DNA of 64,000 bases from CAVSDF01 sp963726715. Its GTDB lineage: Bacteria; Bacteroidota; Rhodothermia; Rhodothermales; BA12. Positions within the stretch are counted from its first letter, which is position 1, and each line of letters starts with the position of its first letter. Under the pieces are notes generated by a model. The model saw nothing but the letters and a program-made list of their open reading frames with translations. It was not told where the DNA came from and ran no database searches. The stretch spans positions 186,001 through 250,000 of the forward strand of contig CAVSDF010000005.1 of NCBI GenBank assembly GCA_963726715.1, read 5' to 3'. Below, in pieces: positions 1 to 9,590 of this stretch. A program made the position numbers and the translations under genes.

Positions 1-1
1 G

Positions 2-3000
2 GCCAACGGCTCGTACAACCCGGCGACGGGCCTGTGGACGCTCGCGAGCCCCATCGCCTCGGGCGCTTCGGCAACCCTCACCGTGACGACGAACGTGCCG
101 GGCACCGGTCCGTACACCAACCTCGCAGAGGTGATCAAGAGCGACCAGGACGATCCGGATTCGACGCCGGGCAACGGCGTGGCGACCGAGGACGACTACG
201 CCTCGGCGAGCGTCGGCGGTCGCGTGATCGACCTCTCGCTCCAGAAGACGGCAGCGGCGGCGGCGGTGCCGGTCGGTCAGACGACGACCTTCACGCTCGT
301 CGTGCGCAACGACGGCTCGGCCGACGCGACCGGCGTGTCGGTGCGTGACCTGCTGCCGGCGGGGCTGACGTTCGTCTCGTCGGCGCCGACGCAGGGCAGC
401 TACGACGCCTCGACGGGCCTCTGGTCGGTCGGCGACCTGGCCATCGGCGGCTCGGCGCGGCTCGTGCTCACCGTGCGCGTGGCCAGCGCGGGCGCGAAGC
501 GCAACTCGGCTGAGGTCGTGGCGGCGGGCCAGCAGGACCTCGACTCGGTGCCTGACAACGACGACGCGACGGAGGACGACCAGGACGCGGCGACGGTGAC
601 CGGCACGCAGGCCGACCTGAGCCTCACCAAGACGGTCAACGCGGCGAGCCCGCGCGTGGGCGACACGGTCACCTTCACGGTCGCCGTCCACAGCGACGGC
701 CCCGACGCAACCGACGCGGTCGCGGTACTCGACCGTCTGCCTGCGGGCTACGCGTTCGTGTCGGCGGCGCCAAGTCAGGGCAGCTACGACGCGGTGACGG
801 GGCGCTGGACGCTCGGTACGCTTCCGAGCGGCACGACGGCGACGCTGACGGTCATGGCGACGGTTCGCCCGGCGGGTCCGTACACGAACACGGCGGAGAT
901 CGTGGCGAGCAGCCAGCCCGATCCGGACTCGACGCCCGGCAACGGCGTCGCCGGCGAGGACGACCAGGACAGCGCGACGACCACGCCGATCGCGCCCAGC
1001 GCGGACCTGAGCCTCGTCAAGACGGTGGACCGCGCGAGCGCCAACGTCGGCGAGACGGTCACCTTCACCATCCGCCTCACCAACGACGGACCGGACACCG
1101 CCACCGGCGTGGCCGTCCGCGAGGCGCTGCCCGCGGGCCTCGAGCTCGTCTCGGCCACGCCCTCGAGTGGCACCGTCTCGGGCGACGTCTGGACGATCCC
1201 GAGCCTGAGCGCCGGCGCGAGCGCCACGCTCACGCTCGCCGCCCGCGTCACCCGCGCCGGTCCGATCGCCAACATCGCCGAGGTCATCGCGAGCGACCAG
1301 CCCGACCCGGACTCCTCGCCCAACAACGGCAACGCCGCCGAGGACGACCAGGCGACGGCGACGGTGACGGGCAAGCAGGCCGACCTGAGCGTCTCCAAGA
1401 GCGTGAGCAACGCGCGCCCGCTCATCGGGCAGAACGTGACCTTCACCGTCGGCATCGCCAACGCGGGTCCGAGCGTGGCCACCGGCGTGGTGGTGAGCGA
1501 CCGCCTGCCGGCGGGTCTGACGTTCGTGTCGGCGGCGCCGGCGCAGGGCAGCTACGACGCTTCGACGGGTCTGTGGACGGTTGGGAGCCTGCCGGTCGGT
1601 GGGACCTCGACGCTGAGCATCGTGGCGACGGTGACGGGTGCGGGTCCGTACGTGAACGTGGCGCAGGTGGCCGCGAGCGACCAGCCGGACCCGGACTCGG
1701 CACCGGGCAACGACGAGCCGACCGATGACGACTACGCCTCGGCGACGGTGGGCGGTGCGTTCATCGACCTCTCGCTGCAGAAGACGGTGGTCCCCTCGAC
1801 GGTTCGTCGCGGGGAGACGGCGACCTACACGCTCACCGTCCGAAACGACGGTTCGGCAGACGCCACCGGCATCGCCGTCACGGACGCCTTGCCGGCGGGC
1901 CTGACGTTCGTGTCGGCGTCTGCCGCGCAGGGCACCTACAACGCCTCGACCGGCCTCTGGAGCGTCGGCGATCTGCCGATCAACGGCGCCGCCGTGCTGA
2001 CGGTGACGGTGCGCGCCAACGCCGACGGCGTGATCGTGAACTCGGCGCAGGTGACGGCGGCCAACGAGCCCGACATCGACTCGACGCCGGGCAACAACGT
2101 GGCCGCCGAGGACGACCAGGCGTCGATCCCGCTCACGGTCACGCCGCTCGCCGACCTGCGCCTGAGCAAGGCGGTCTCGGACGCGAGCCCGGTCGCGGGC
2201 ACGAACGTGACCTTCACCATCGTGCTGGCCAACGACGGTCCGAGCGCGGCCAGCGGCATCGTCGTGCGCGACGTGGTTCCGGCAGGCCTCGGCTTCGTCT
2301 CCTCGTCGACGGCCAACGGCTCGTACAACCCGGCGACGGGCCTGTGGACGCTCGCGGCCCCGATCGCCTCCGGGGCGAGCGCCACGCTCACCGTCACCAC
2401 CAACGTGCCAGATGGCGACGTCTACACGAATGTGGCGGAGATCATCGCGAGCGACCAGGACGATCCGGATTCGACGCCGGGCAACGGTGTGGCGACCGAG
2501 GACGACTACGCCTCGGCGAGCGTCGGCGGTCGCGTGATCGACCTCTCGCTCCAGAAGACGGCAGCGGCGGCGGCGGTGCCGGTCGGCCAGACGACGACCT
2601 TCACGCTCGTCGTGCGCAACGACGGCTCGGCCGACGCGACCGGCGTGTCGGTGCGCGACCTGCTGCCGGCGGGGCTGACGTTCGTCTCGTCGGCGCCGAC
2701 GCAGGGCAGCTACGACGCCTCGACGGGCCTCTGGTCGGTCGGCGACCTGGCCATCGGCGGCTCGGCGCGGCTCGTGCTCACCGTGCGCGTGGCCAGCGCG
2801 GGCGCGAAGCGCAACTCGGCTGAGGTCGTGGCGGCGGGCCAGCAGGACCTCGACTCGGTGCCCGACAACGACGACGCGACGGAGGACGACCAGGACGCGG
2901 CGACGGTGACCGGCACGCAGGCCGACCTGAGCCTCACCAAGACCGTCGACGTGGCTACGCCGACCGTCGGCGACGCCGTCACCTTCACGGTGACCGTGCG

Positions 3001-5455
3001 CAACGCGGGGCCGGATGCGACCGACGCGGTCGCGGTTCTCGACCGTCTGCCTGCGGGCTACGCGTTCGTGTCGGCGGCGCCGAGCCAGGGCAGCTACGAC
3101 GCGGTGACGGGGCGCTGGACGCTCGGTACGCTCCCGAGCGGCACGGCGGCGACGCTGACGGTCATGGCGACGGTTCGCCCGGCGGGTCCGTACACGAACA
3201 CGGCGGAGATCGTCGCGAGCAGCCAGCCCGACCCGGACTCGACGCCCGGCAACGGCGTCGCTGGCGAGGACGACCAGGACAGCGCGACGACGACCCCGGT
3301 TGGGGTGGTGACGCCGAAGGCCGACCTGAGCCTCACCAAGACGGTCGACGCCCCGGCGCCGCGCGTCGGTGATGTCGTCACCTTCACCATCCGCGTGACC
3401 AACGACGGCCCGGCCTCCGCGACCGGCGTCGCCGTCGGCGATCCGCTGCCCGCGGGTCTCGCCTTTGTCGCCGCAACGGCGAGCCAGGGTGGCTACGACG
3501 CCACGACCGGACGCTGGACCGTCGGCGCGATTGCGTCCGGCGCGACCGCCACGCTCACCATCCAGGCCCGCGTGACGAGCACCGGCACGCGCACCAACGT
3601 CGCCGAAGTCATCGCCAGCGACCAGCCCGACCCGGACTCGACGCCCGGCAATGGCATCGTCGGCGAGGACGACCGCGCCGAAGCGACCGTCACGACCGTC
3701 GGGTCGTCCGGTGGTGGGAACGCGGGTGTCGAGTCGGAAGGCTCGATGGCGATTCTCCTCGCCCAGCGCCTCTACCAGCGCCGCGAAGACGTCGCCGCCC
3801 GCGGGATGCTCCTCGCGCCTCCGTCGCCGGTTGCCTTCTCGATGAGCGGTACGGACGCCACGGGCGCGGCCTCGGTGCTCCGCGAACTCGTGCCCGCGAA
3901 CGGCCCGCAGCAGACCGCCGCGATGGAGACGACGCCGCGTGACCTCATCGGCGTCACCAACGCCCGCGAGGTCGTCGGCGCCGACTACATCCGCGCCGAT
4001 GGCGTGCGCCTCGCCGGCCTCTTCGGCGCGACCAGCCCCGGCGGCGCGCTCTACGACCACGCCAAGGCCACGTGCGACCGGCTGGGCGGGGGCCGCCTCG
4101 ACGACGTGCGCCGCGTCATGGTGGGCAGCCGGAGCTTCGTGCTCTCCAAGCTCATCCAGGCCGACGGCGCCGTCGACTACGCCGTCTCGTTCGTCGCCTA
4201 CCGCGTCGGCAGCGGCTTCATCGTCGAGTCGAAGTTCGCCGCCGGCCAGTACGCGCCGCCCGCGGGCACGCAGGAGGTGCTGACGGTGCAGGTGTGGAGC
4301 GTCAGCCCCGAGTACACCACCGCGCTCGTCGCGAGCGCCCTCGCCAAGCTCGAAGCGCAGGGCCCGGTCGAGTACCGCAACACCGCCGACGCCGCCACGG
4401 CGATCCCGTCGGCGTACGTGGTGAGCGGGCGCTACGAAGGCGGCTCCGTCGTCGTGCTCGTTCGCAACACGACCGGCGCGGCGCTCACGCTCCCGGTGCG
4501 CGGCCTCGTCGCCGCCACCGAAGCCGACGCGTCGGCGAACCGCCGGACGGCGTTTGCGCAGACGATCACCGTTCCCGTCGCGACGGCCTCCACGCCGCTC
4601 ACCCCGGTGCGCCTGAACGTCGGCAGCCTCTTCGACGCCTCGTTCACCATCGACGACGCCACGTCGAAGGATCAGTTCTACTTCGCCGACGGCACGTGGA
4701 GCCACAGCGTCGGGACGGGCACGGTCGCCCGCTTCACGACGACGCCGGAGACGCGCACGGCCCAGCCGGGCACGTTCCTCGTCGAGCGCGCGAGCAGCAT
4801 CGAGGGCACCGTCAACGACTACGTGAGCCTGTTCCGCTACCTCCGCCCCGCCGGAGCGCCGGTCGACCTGACGGCCTACAGCGCCGTCGAGTTCACGTAC
4901 CGCTCGACCGTGCCTGTGCAGCTGCTCGTCGAGAAGGCGTCGGTGACGGCGTGGAACGGCAAGTTCGTCGCCAACCTCCCGGCCAACCCGTCCGGCGGGC
5001 CCGTCCGCGTGCCGTTCGCCAGCCTCGCGCCCGTCGGCGCCGGGTCGGCGCGCTTCACCGCGGGCGACGTGACGATGGTGGCCTTCTACGCCCTCGGCGA
5101 CCGGCAGGCGAGCCGCAGCTTCTCGCTCGCCGTCTCCGACGTCCGCTTCACCGGCGGCGCGACGACGGCGGCGGGCGATGCCCCGCGCGTGACCGACCTC
5201 ACGCTCGCGCAGAACTCGCCGAACCCGGCGAGTCAGTCGGCGACGATCCGCTTCACGCTCCCGAGCGCGTCGCCGGTCACGCTCGTCGTCTACGACCTGA
5301 TGGGCCGCGAAGTCGCCCGCCTCGTCGACCGCACTCTCGACGCCGGGGCGCACGCCGCGACGCTCGACGCGACGGCGCTCTCCTCGGGGACGTACGTCTA
5401 CCGCCTCGTCACCCCGAGCGGCGCCCTCACGCGCACGCTCGTCGTGGCCCGCTGA
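2..5455 (+). CDS. Giant DUF11-repeat secreted protein with T9SS sorting domain, 5' end outside window
   Basis: The reading frame is open from base 2, so the gene continues upstream. After a partial repeat come nine DUF11-type beta-sandwich repeats of about 125-130 residues, starting near 224, 611, 1001, 1379, 1760, 2150, 2534, 2921 and 3319. Each opens with a DLSL-K-V motif and ends in an acidic linker of the DQPDPDSTPGN type. A unique region of about 500 residues follows (roughly 3720-5190). The last 80 residues begin LAQNSPNPASQSATIRF and contain YDLMGREVARL and LSSGTYVYRL, typical of a type IX secretion C-terminal domain (family knowledge). Likely a surface adhesin or matrix protein; the ligand is unknown. 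Bases 1-985 recur almost exactly 2310 bases later in the same gene. Confidence 0.85.
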   Translation, partial: ANGSYNPATGLWTLASPIASGASATLTVTTNVPGTGPYTNLAEVIKSDQDDPDSTPGNGVATEDDYASASVGGRVIDLSLQKTAAAAAVPVGQTTTFTLVVRNDGSADATGVSVRDLLPAGLTFVSSAPTQGSYDASTGLWSVGDLAIGGSARLVLTVRVASAGAKRNSAEVVAAGQQDLDSVPDNDDATEDDQDAATVTGTQADLSLTKTVNAASPRVGDTVTFTVAVHSDGPDATDAVAVLDRLPAGYAFVSAAPSQGSYDAVTGRWTLGTLPSGTTATLTVMATVRPAGPYTNTAEIVASSQPDPDSTPGNGVAGEDDQDSATTTPIAPSADLSLVKTVDRASANVGETVTFTIRLTNDGPDTATGVAVREALPAGLELVSATPSSGTVSGDVWTIPSLSAGASATLTLAARVTRAGPIANIAEVIASDQPDPDSSPNNGNAAEDDQATATVTGKQADLSVSKSVSNARPLIGQNVTFTVGIANAGPSVATGVVVSDRLPAGLTFVSAAPAQGSYDASTGLWTVGSLPVGGTSTLSIVATVTGAGPYVNVAQVAASDQPDPDSAPGNDEPTDDDYASATVGGAFIDLSLQKTVVPSTVRRGETATYTLTVRNDGSADATGIAVTDALPAGLTFVSASAAQGTYNASTGLWSVGDLPINGAAVLTVTVRANADGVIVNSAQVTAANEPDIDSTPGNNVAAEDDQASIPLTVTPLADLRLSKAVSDASPVAGTNVTFTIVLANDGPSAASGIVVRDVVPAGLGFVSSSTANGSYNPATGLWTLAAPIASGASATLTVTTNVPDGDVYTNVAEIIASDQDDPDSTPGNGVATEDDYASASVGGRVIDLSLQKTAAAAAVPVGQTTTFTLVVRNDGSADATGVSVRDLLPAGLTFVSSAPTQGSYDASTGLWSVGDLAIGGSARLVLTVRVASAGAKRNSAEVVAAGQQDLDSVPDNDDATEDDQDAATVTGTQADLSLTKTVDVATPTVGDAVTFTVTVRNAGPDATDAVAVLDRLPAGYAFVSAAPSQGSYDAVTGRWTLGTLPSGTAATLTVMATVRPAGPYTNTAEIVASSQPDPDSTPGNGVAGEDDQDSATTTPVGVVTPKADLSLTKTVDAPAPRVGDVVTFTIRVTNDGPASATGVAVGDPLPAGLAFVAATASQGGYDATTGRWTVGAIASGATATLTIQARVTSTGTRTNVAEVIASDQPDPDSTPGNGIVGEDDRAEATVTTVGSSGGGNAGVESEGSMAILLAQRLYQRREDVAARGMLLAPPSPVAFSMSGTDATGAASVLRELVPANGPQQTAAMETTPRDLIGVTNAREVVGADYIRADGVRLAGLFGATSPGGALYDHAKATCDRLGGGRLDDVRRVMVGSRSFVLSKLIQADGAVDYAVSFVAYRVGSGFIVESKFAAGQYAPPAGTQEVLTVQVWSVSPEYTTALVASALAKLEAQGPVEYRNTADAATAIPSAYVVSGRYEGGSVVVLVRNTTGAALTLPVRGLVAATEADASANRRTAFAQTITVPVATASTPLTPVRLNVGSLFDASFTIDDATSKDQFYFADGTWSHSVGTGTVARFTTTPETRTAQPGTFLVERASSIEGTVNDYVSLFRYLRPAGAPVDLTAYSAVEFTYRSTVPVQLLVEKASVTAWNGKFVANLPANPSGGPVRVPFASLAPVGAGSARFTAGDVTMVAFYALGDRQASRSFSLAVSDVRFTGGATTAAGDAPRVTDLTLAQNSPNPASQSATIRFTLPSASPVTLVVYDLMGREVARLVDRTLDAGAHAATLDATALSSGTYVYRLVTPSGALTRTLVVAR

Positions 5456-5490
5456 CGCGCGGCGCGGGCCAAACGGTGCCGCTCGAAACG

Positions 5491-5530
5491 ACAACGCGCC
5501 CCTCGACCTGACCGTCGGGGGGCGCGTTGT
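5491..5530. terminator. Bidirectional terminator between convergent genes
   Basis: A perfect 12-bp stem (5491-5502 with 5519-5530, ACAACGCGCCCC and its complement) extends through a further GC-rich inner helix. It lies midway between the stop of the DUF11 gene on the + strand and the stop of dps on the - strand, so it can serve both. Confidence 0.75.
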
Positions 5531-5548
5531 GCGTTGGGGTGCGGGCGA

Positions 5549-6049
5549 TCAGCGGGCGGCCTCGGCGGACGGGAAGTGCGAGCGGATCATCCACTGCTGC
5601 TTCTGCGAGAGCTCGAGCACGTGGACGAGCATGTCGTGCGTGACCGCGTCGATGTCCTCGACCTCCGAGCGGGTGTCCTCGGTGTGCTGGTCGAAGGCCT
5701 CGTACTGCGAGAGGAGGTGCTTGAGGCCGTTCTCGATGGAGATGAAGCCCTCCGGCGAGGCGGGCAGCACGCTCTCGGCGGCGACGCGGTCCGGGCGTCC
5801 GTCGGCCGGGTGTCCGAGGGCGAGGATGCGCTCGGCCATCTCGTCGATCTCGTGGTCGAGCGTCTCGTAGAACCCGCCGAGCATCGTGTGGACACCGTAG
5901 AAGCGGTTGCCCTGGATATTCCAGTGGACCTGCTGCACGCCGAGGCGGAGCGAGATGAGGTTGTAGAGGAACGTCTGGAGCTTGGTGGCGGTCTCCTTGC
6001 GGCTCGAAGCGTCGAGCGGCAGGGCCTTGCGGGAGGTGGCGGTGGCCAT
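5549..6049 (-). CDS. dps: Dps-family ferritin-like DNA-protection protein
   Basis: This 166-residue protein has the usual Dps length. The ferroxidase signature is intact: VHWNIQGNRFYGVHTM carries H42 and H54, followed by D69 and E73 in LDHEIDEMAERI, with the spacing known for Dps dimer-interface iron sites. Family members form a 12-subunit cage that oxidises Fe(II) with peroxide, stores iron and binds DNA in stressed cells. The N-terminus has several K/R residues (SRKALPLDASSRKE) that could contact DNA; this is inference. It stands alone, convergent with the DUF11 gene, and no operator was recognised upstream. Confidence 0.93.
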   Translation of the reverse strand: MATATSRKALPLDASSRKETATKLQTFLYNLISLRLGVQQVHWNIQGNRFYGVHTMLGGFYETLDHEIDEMAERILALGHPADGRPDRVAAESVLPASPEGFISIENGLKHLLSQYEAFDQHTEDTRSEVEDIDAVTHDMLVHVLELSQKQQWMIRSHFPSAEAAR

Positions 6050-6195
6050 GGGGGAGGAATCGGGTGGGATGAGCCTCGTTCACGACGCCCACACGCGCCG
6101 GTGCCCGGCGGCAGTCCACCATCCGGTAACGGTCGATCGGGAGACATCGCCACACCCACGCCCGCACCCATCCCCCATTCCCCATCCCCAACCCG

Positions 6196-7497
6196 TCACA
6201 GCGCGATCAAAATGCCCGCGAGGGTCGCCGAGAGGCACGTGGCGAGGCTGCCGGCGAGGACGCAGCGGAGGCCGAGGCTGGCGATCTCGCCGCGGCGCTC
6301 GGGGGCCAGGCCGCCGATGCCGCCGATCTGGATGGCGATCGACGAGAAGTTGGCGAAGCCGCAGAGCGCGTACGTCGCCATCGTCACCGAGCGCGGCGAG
6401 AGCTGGTCTTTCATGCTTGCGAGGTCGAGGTAGGCCACGAACTCGTTGACCGATACCTTCTGCCCGAGCAGGCTTCCAAAGAGCAGGATGTCCTTCGATT
6501 CGATGCCGATGGCCCACGCGAACGGCGCGAACAGGAAACCGAAGATCGACTGGAACGAGAGCGCGTCGAAGCGTCCGCCCGAGGCCGAGCCGATGACGGA
6601 GTTCAGCGTCGTCACGTCGCCAACCCAGCCGAGGGCCGCGTTGATGAGGGCGATGAGGGCGATGAAGGCGAGCAGCATCGCGCCGACGTTGAGCGCGAGC
6701 ATCAGGCCATCGCTTGCGCCCGCCGCGGCGGCTTCGATGGCGTTGCTGGCCGTCTTCTCCGATTCGAGCTTCGTGTTGCCGCGCGTGAGCGGCTCGCCGG
6801 TCTCGGGGATGATCATCTTGGCGAGGAAGAGCGCCGCCGGGGCGTTCATGATGCTCGCCGCGAGCAGGCTCGACGCGAACTGCGCCTCCGCCACCTTGTC
6901 GCCGCCGCCAAGCAGGGTGATGTAGCTCGCGAGCACGCCGCCCGCGAGCGTCGCCATGCCGCCGACCATGAGGGCGAACAGCTCGGAGTGTGTCATCGAC
7001 TTCACGTACGGCTTCACCAGCAGCGGCGCCTCGGTCTGCCCGAGGAAGATGTTGCCGGCGGCGCTGAGGCTCTCGGCGCCCGAGAGGCGCATCGTTTTGG
7101 CCATGACGGTGCCGAAGCCGCGCACGATCCACTGCAAGAGGCCGAGGTGGTAGAGCAGGCTCGTGAAGGCACCGAAGAAGATGATCGTCGGGAGCACCTG
7201 GAAGGCGAAGACGAAGCCGAGAGGGCCGTTCGCCCGCGCGAGGCCATCGCCAAAGACGAACGCCGCGCCCTGCTGCGTGAACCCGACGAGGCCCGCGAAC
7301 CCTTCGCCGATGTGCCCGAAGAGCGTCGCCCCGAAGGGCACCTTGATGACGAAGAGCGCGAAGACGATCTGCAGGGCAAGGCCGACCCCGACGGTGCGCC
7401 ACGGGATCTGCCGCCGGTGCGAGGAGACGGCGGCGGCGATGCCGAGGATGACGGCGATGCCGAGGAGGCCGCGCAGAAGCGCTTCGAAGAAGGTCAT
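6196..7497 (-). CDS. CNT-family nucleoside transporter (NupC type)
   Basis: This is a polytopic membrane protein of 433 residues with the concentrative nucleoside transporter hallmarks: the FVFAFQVLPTIIFFGAF region, LGQTEAPLLVKPY (the nucleoside-binding GQTEAP motif) and MNAPAALFLAKMIIPE. The family imports nucleosides with H+ or Na+ across the inner membrane. I chose the ATG at 7497 (MTFFEALLRG) because the 15 residues upstream are Pro/Arg-rich and would disturb the first membrane helix. It is monocistronic; a GACCTG-type dyad lies in the upstream gap. Substrate and ion specificity cannot be read with confidence. Confidence 0.9.
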   Translation of the reverse strand: MTFFEALLRGLLGIAVILGIAAAVSSHRRQIPWRTVGVGLALQIVFALFVIKVPFGATLFGHIGEGFAGLVGFTQQGAAFVFGDGLARANGPLGFVFAFQVLPTIIFFGAFTSLLYHLGLLQWIVRGFGTVMAKTMRLSGAESLSAAGNIFLGQTEAPLLVKPYVKSMTHSELFALMVGGMATLAGGVLASYITLLGGGDKVAEAQFASSLLAASIMNAPAALFLAKMIIPETGEPLTRGNTKLESEKTASNAIEAAAAGASDGLMLALNVGAMLLAFIALIALINAALGWVGDVTTLNSVIGSASGGRFDALSFQSIFGFLFAPFAWAIGIESKDILLFGSLLGQKVSVNEFVAYLDLASMKDQLSPRSVTMATYALCGFANFSSIAIQIGGIGGLAPERRGEIASLGLRCVLAGSLATCLSATLAGILIAL

Positions 7498-7567
7498 TGG
7501 AGGCGGAGGAGGGAGGCGCCGAAGATAGCGCGGCCCCGCCACACCGCACGTCCCGCCGCGACGGGCA

Positions 7568-7597
7568 AACCTGTCAGGTCCTCACACCTGCCCGGTT
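7568..7597. repeat. GACCTG-type intergenic dyad, copy 1
   Basis: Imperfect inverted repeat with half-sites AACCTGTCAGGTC and ACCTGCCCGGTT around a short centre. Related dyads lie at 21084-21114, 26822-26852 and 57538-57567. All are intergenic. It sits upstream of two divergent genes, so a regulatory role is possible but not shown. Confidence 0.5.
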
Positions 7598-7704
7598 CGA
7601 AGGGCGCTCCTCGCAAGGACAGGTCGGGCGTTTCGGGCCGATCTCAAACTCCACGACTGCCAGACGCCGCCGCGCGAACCGGTCCGGTCGGGGACCTGAA
7701 CAGG

Positions 7705-7740
7705 TTGGGGTCTGCCGCCGTCTCCGCTCGGCTATCTTCC
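7705..7740 (+). promoter_or_regulatory. Possible promoter of the carboxylase gene
   Basis: A TTGGGG box (7705-7710) is followed after 22 bases by TATCTTCC (7733-7740), close to the Bacteroidota -7 element TAnnTTTG. It lies 40 bases before the ATG at 7780. The assignment rests on similarity only. Confidence 0.3.
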
Positions 7741-7779
7741 AGCCACTGAAAAGCCCTTCCGCGCCCCACGCCCCGCCTC

Positions 7780-9447
7780 ATGCCCCGCATCCTCGGCTCG
7801 CCGCTCCCCGACACGTCCGTACCCGCCGCGCGCCGCGCCGACTACCAGTTTCTGCTCGACGCCATCGAGGCCCGCCGGGCGACCATCGCCGAGGGCGGCG
7901 GAGAGCGCTACATGGCGCGCGAGCACGCCCGCGGCAAGATGACGGCGCGAGAGCGCGTCGCCGCTCTGTGCGACGACGGAACGCGGTTCTTCGATCTCGC
8001 CACGTTCGCGGGCGAGGACATGTACGACGACGAGGGCGGATGCCCCGGCGGGGGCGTCGTGACCGGCGTCGGGACGGTCATGGGCCGCCGCGTCGTCATC
8101 GTCGCCAACGACGCGACCGTCAAGGCGGGCGCGTGGTTTCCGATCACCGCCAAGAAGAACCTCCGCGCCCAGGACATCGCCCTCGAAAACCACCTGCCGA
8201 TCGTGTACCTCGTCGACAGCGCGGGCGTGTTCCTGCCGATGCAGGACGAGATCTTCCCCGACCGCGATCACTTCGGGCGCATGTTCCGCAACAACGCGGT
8301 GCTCTCCTCGAAGGGCATCCCGCAGATCGCGGCGGTGATGGGCTCGTGCGTCGCCGGCGGCGCCTACCTGCCGATCATGTCCGACGAGGCGATCCTCGTC
8401 GAGGGCACGGGCTCTCTCTACCTCGCCGGACCGTTCCTCGTGCGCGCTGCCATCGGCGAGGTCGTCGACGGCGAGCGGCTCGGCGGCGCGAGCACGCACG
8501 GTCCGATCAGCGGCGTCGTCGATTACACCGTCGCCGACGACAGCGAGTGCATCGAGACGATCCGGCGCCTCGTCTCGCACTTCCCGCCGCGCGCCCCGGC
8601 GCCGTTCGCCCGCGCCGAGGCGGTCGATCCGGCGTACGATCCGTCCGAACTCACCGCCGTCGTGCCGACGAGCGCGACGACGCCGTACGACATGCGCGAG
8701 GTCATCGCCCGGATCGTCGATGCAGGGTCGTGGACGGAGGTGAAGGCCGATTACGGGCAGACGCTCCTCTGCGGCTATGCGCGCATCGACGGGTGGAGCG
8801 TCGGGATCGTCGCCAACCAGCGCTTGCTGGTGAAGGCGCAGCGCACGGGCGGCATCGAGATGCAGGCGGGCGGCGTCATCTACTCCGACTCCGCCGACAA
8901 GGCCGCGCGCTTCGTGCTCGCGTGCAACCAGAAGACCATCCCGCTCGTGTTCCTGCAGGACGTGACCGGCTTCATGGTCGGCACGCGCGCCGAGCACGGC
9001 GGCATCATCAAGGACGGCGCCAAGATGGTCTCGGCCGTGGCGACGAGCACGGTGCCCAAGTTCACCGTCGTCGTCGGCAACAGCTACGGCGCCGGCAACT
9101 ACGCGATGTGCGGGCGCGCCTACGACCCGCGGATGATGCTCGCATGGCCGACGGCGCGCATCGCCGTCATGGGCGGCTCGCAGGCGGCGAAGACGCTCCT
9201 CTCGATCGAGCAGGCGAAGCTCAAAAAGCAGGGCAAGACGCTGACGCCCGAAGAGGAAGCCGCGCGCCTCGCCGACATCCAGGCCCGCTACGACCGCACG
9301 ACCGACCCCGTCTACGCCGCCGCGCGCCTCTGGGTCGACGAGATCATCGCCCCCGAAGACACCCGCGCCTACCTCGCGATGGGCATCGACGCCGCCGCCC
9401 ACAACCCCGACGTTCCGCGCTTCCACCCAGGCGTCATCCAGACGTGA
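7780..9447 (+). CDS. Acyl-CoA carboxylase carboxyltransferase (beta) subunit, methylcrotonoyl-CoA type
   Basis: The 555-residue protein contains both halves of the crotonase-fold carboxyltransferase. The N-terminal half has REHARGKMTARERV, SAGVFLPMQDEIFPD and MGSCVAGGAYLPIMSDE. The C-terminal half has FLQDVTGFMVGTRAEHGGI, GNSYGAGNYAMCGRAY and AWPTARIAVMGG. These strings are closest to the beta subunit of 3-methylcrotonoyl-CoA carboxylase (leucine breakdown), which moves CO2 from biotin to the acyl-CoA. A propionyl- or geranyl-CoA enzyme is the alternative. The biotin carboxylase/BCCP partner is not in this window. The ATG follows a pyrimidine-rich leader without a Shine-Dalgarno. Confidence 0.88.
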   Translation: MPRILGSPLPDTSVPAARRADYQFLLDAIEARRATIAEGGGERYMAREHARGKMTARERVAALCDDGTRFFDLATFAGEDMYDDEGGCPGGGVVTGVGTVMGRRVVIVANDATVKAGAWFPITAKKNLRAQDIALENHLPIVYLVDSAGVFLPMQDEIFPDRDHFGRMFRNNAVLSSKGIPQIAAVMGSCVAGGAYLPIMSDEAILVEGTGSLYLAGPFLVRAAIGEVVDGERLGGASTHGPISGVVDYTVADDSECIETIRRLVSHFPPRAPAPFARAEAVDPAYDPSELTAVVPTSATTPYDMREVIARIVDAGSWTEVKADYGQTLLCGYARIDGWSVGIVANQRLLVKAQRTGGIEMQAGGVIYSDSADKAARFVLACNQKTIPLVFLQDVTGFMVGTRAEHGGIIKDGAKMVSAVATSTVPKFTVVVGNSYGAGNYAMCGRAYDPRMMLAWPTARIAVMGGSQAAKTLLSIEQAKLKKQGKTLTPEEEAARLADIQARYDRTTDPVYAAARLWVDEIIAPEDTRAYLAMGIDAAAHNPDVPRFHPGVIQT

Positions 9448-9590
9448 TGGGAGATGGTGGATTTGTGAGGTTGTGGGATCGTGAGTTTTTGGGATTGCGA
9501 CGTGCGGCACCTTCCCGCTGATCCATCCCGCCACCTCGGCACTCAAACCTCCCACCAACTCAACCTCTCACCAACTCACCATCTCCCCTT
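9448..9590. repeat. Low-complexity purine/pyrimidine inverted strings between convergent genes
   Basis: After the carboxylase stop comes a G/T-rich run (GGTGGATTTGTGAGGTTGTG), and about 80 bases later its pyrimidine-rich counterpart (CTCACCAACTCACCATCTCC). Together they can pair into a long imperfect hairpin and could end transcription from both sides. The same kind of string occurs at 33401-33427, 33748-33775 and 55331-55407. Confidence 0.4.
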
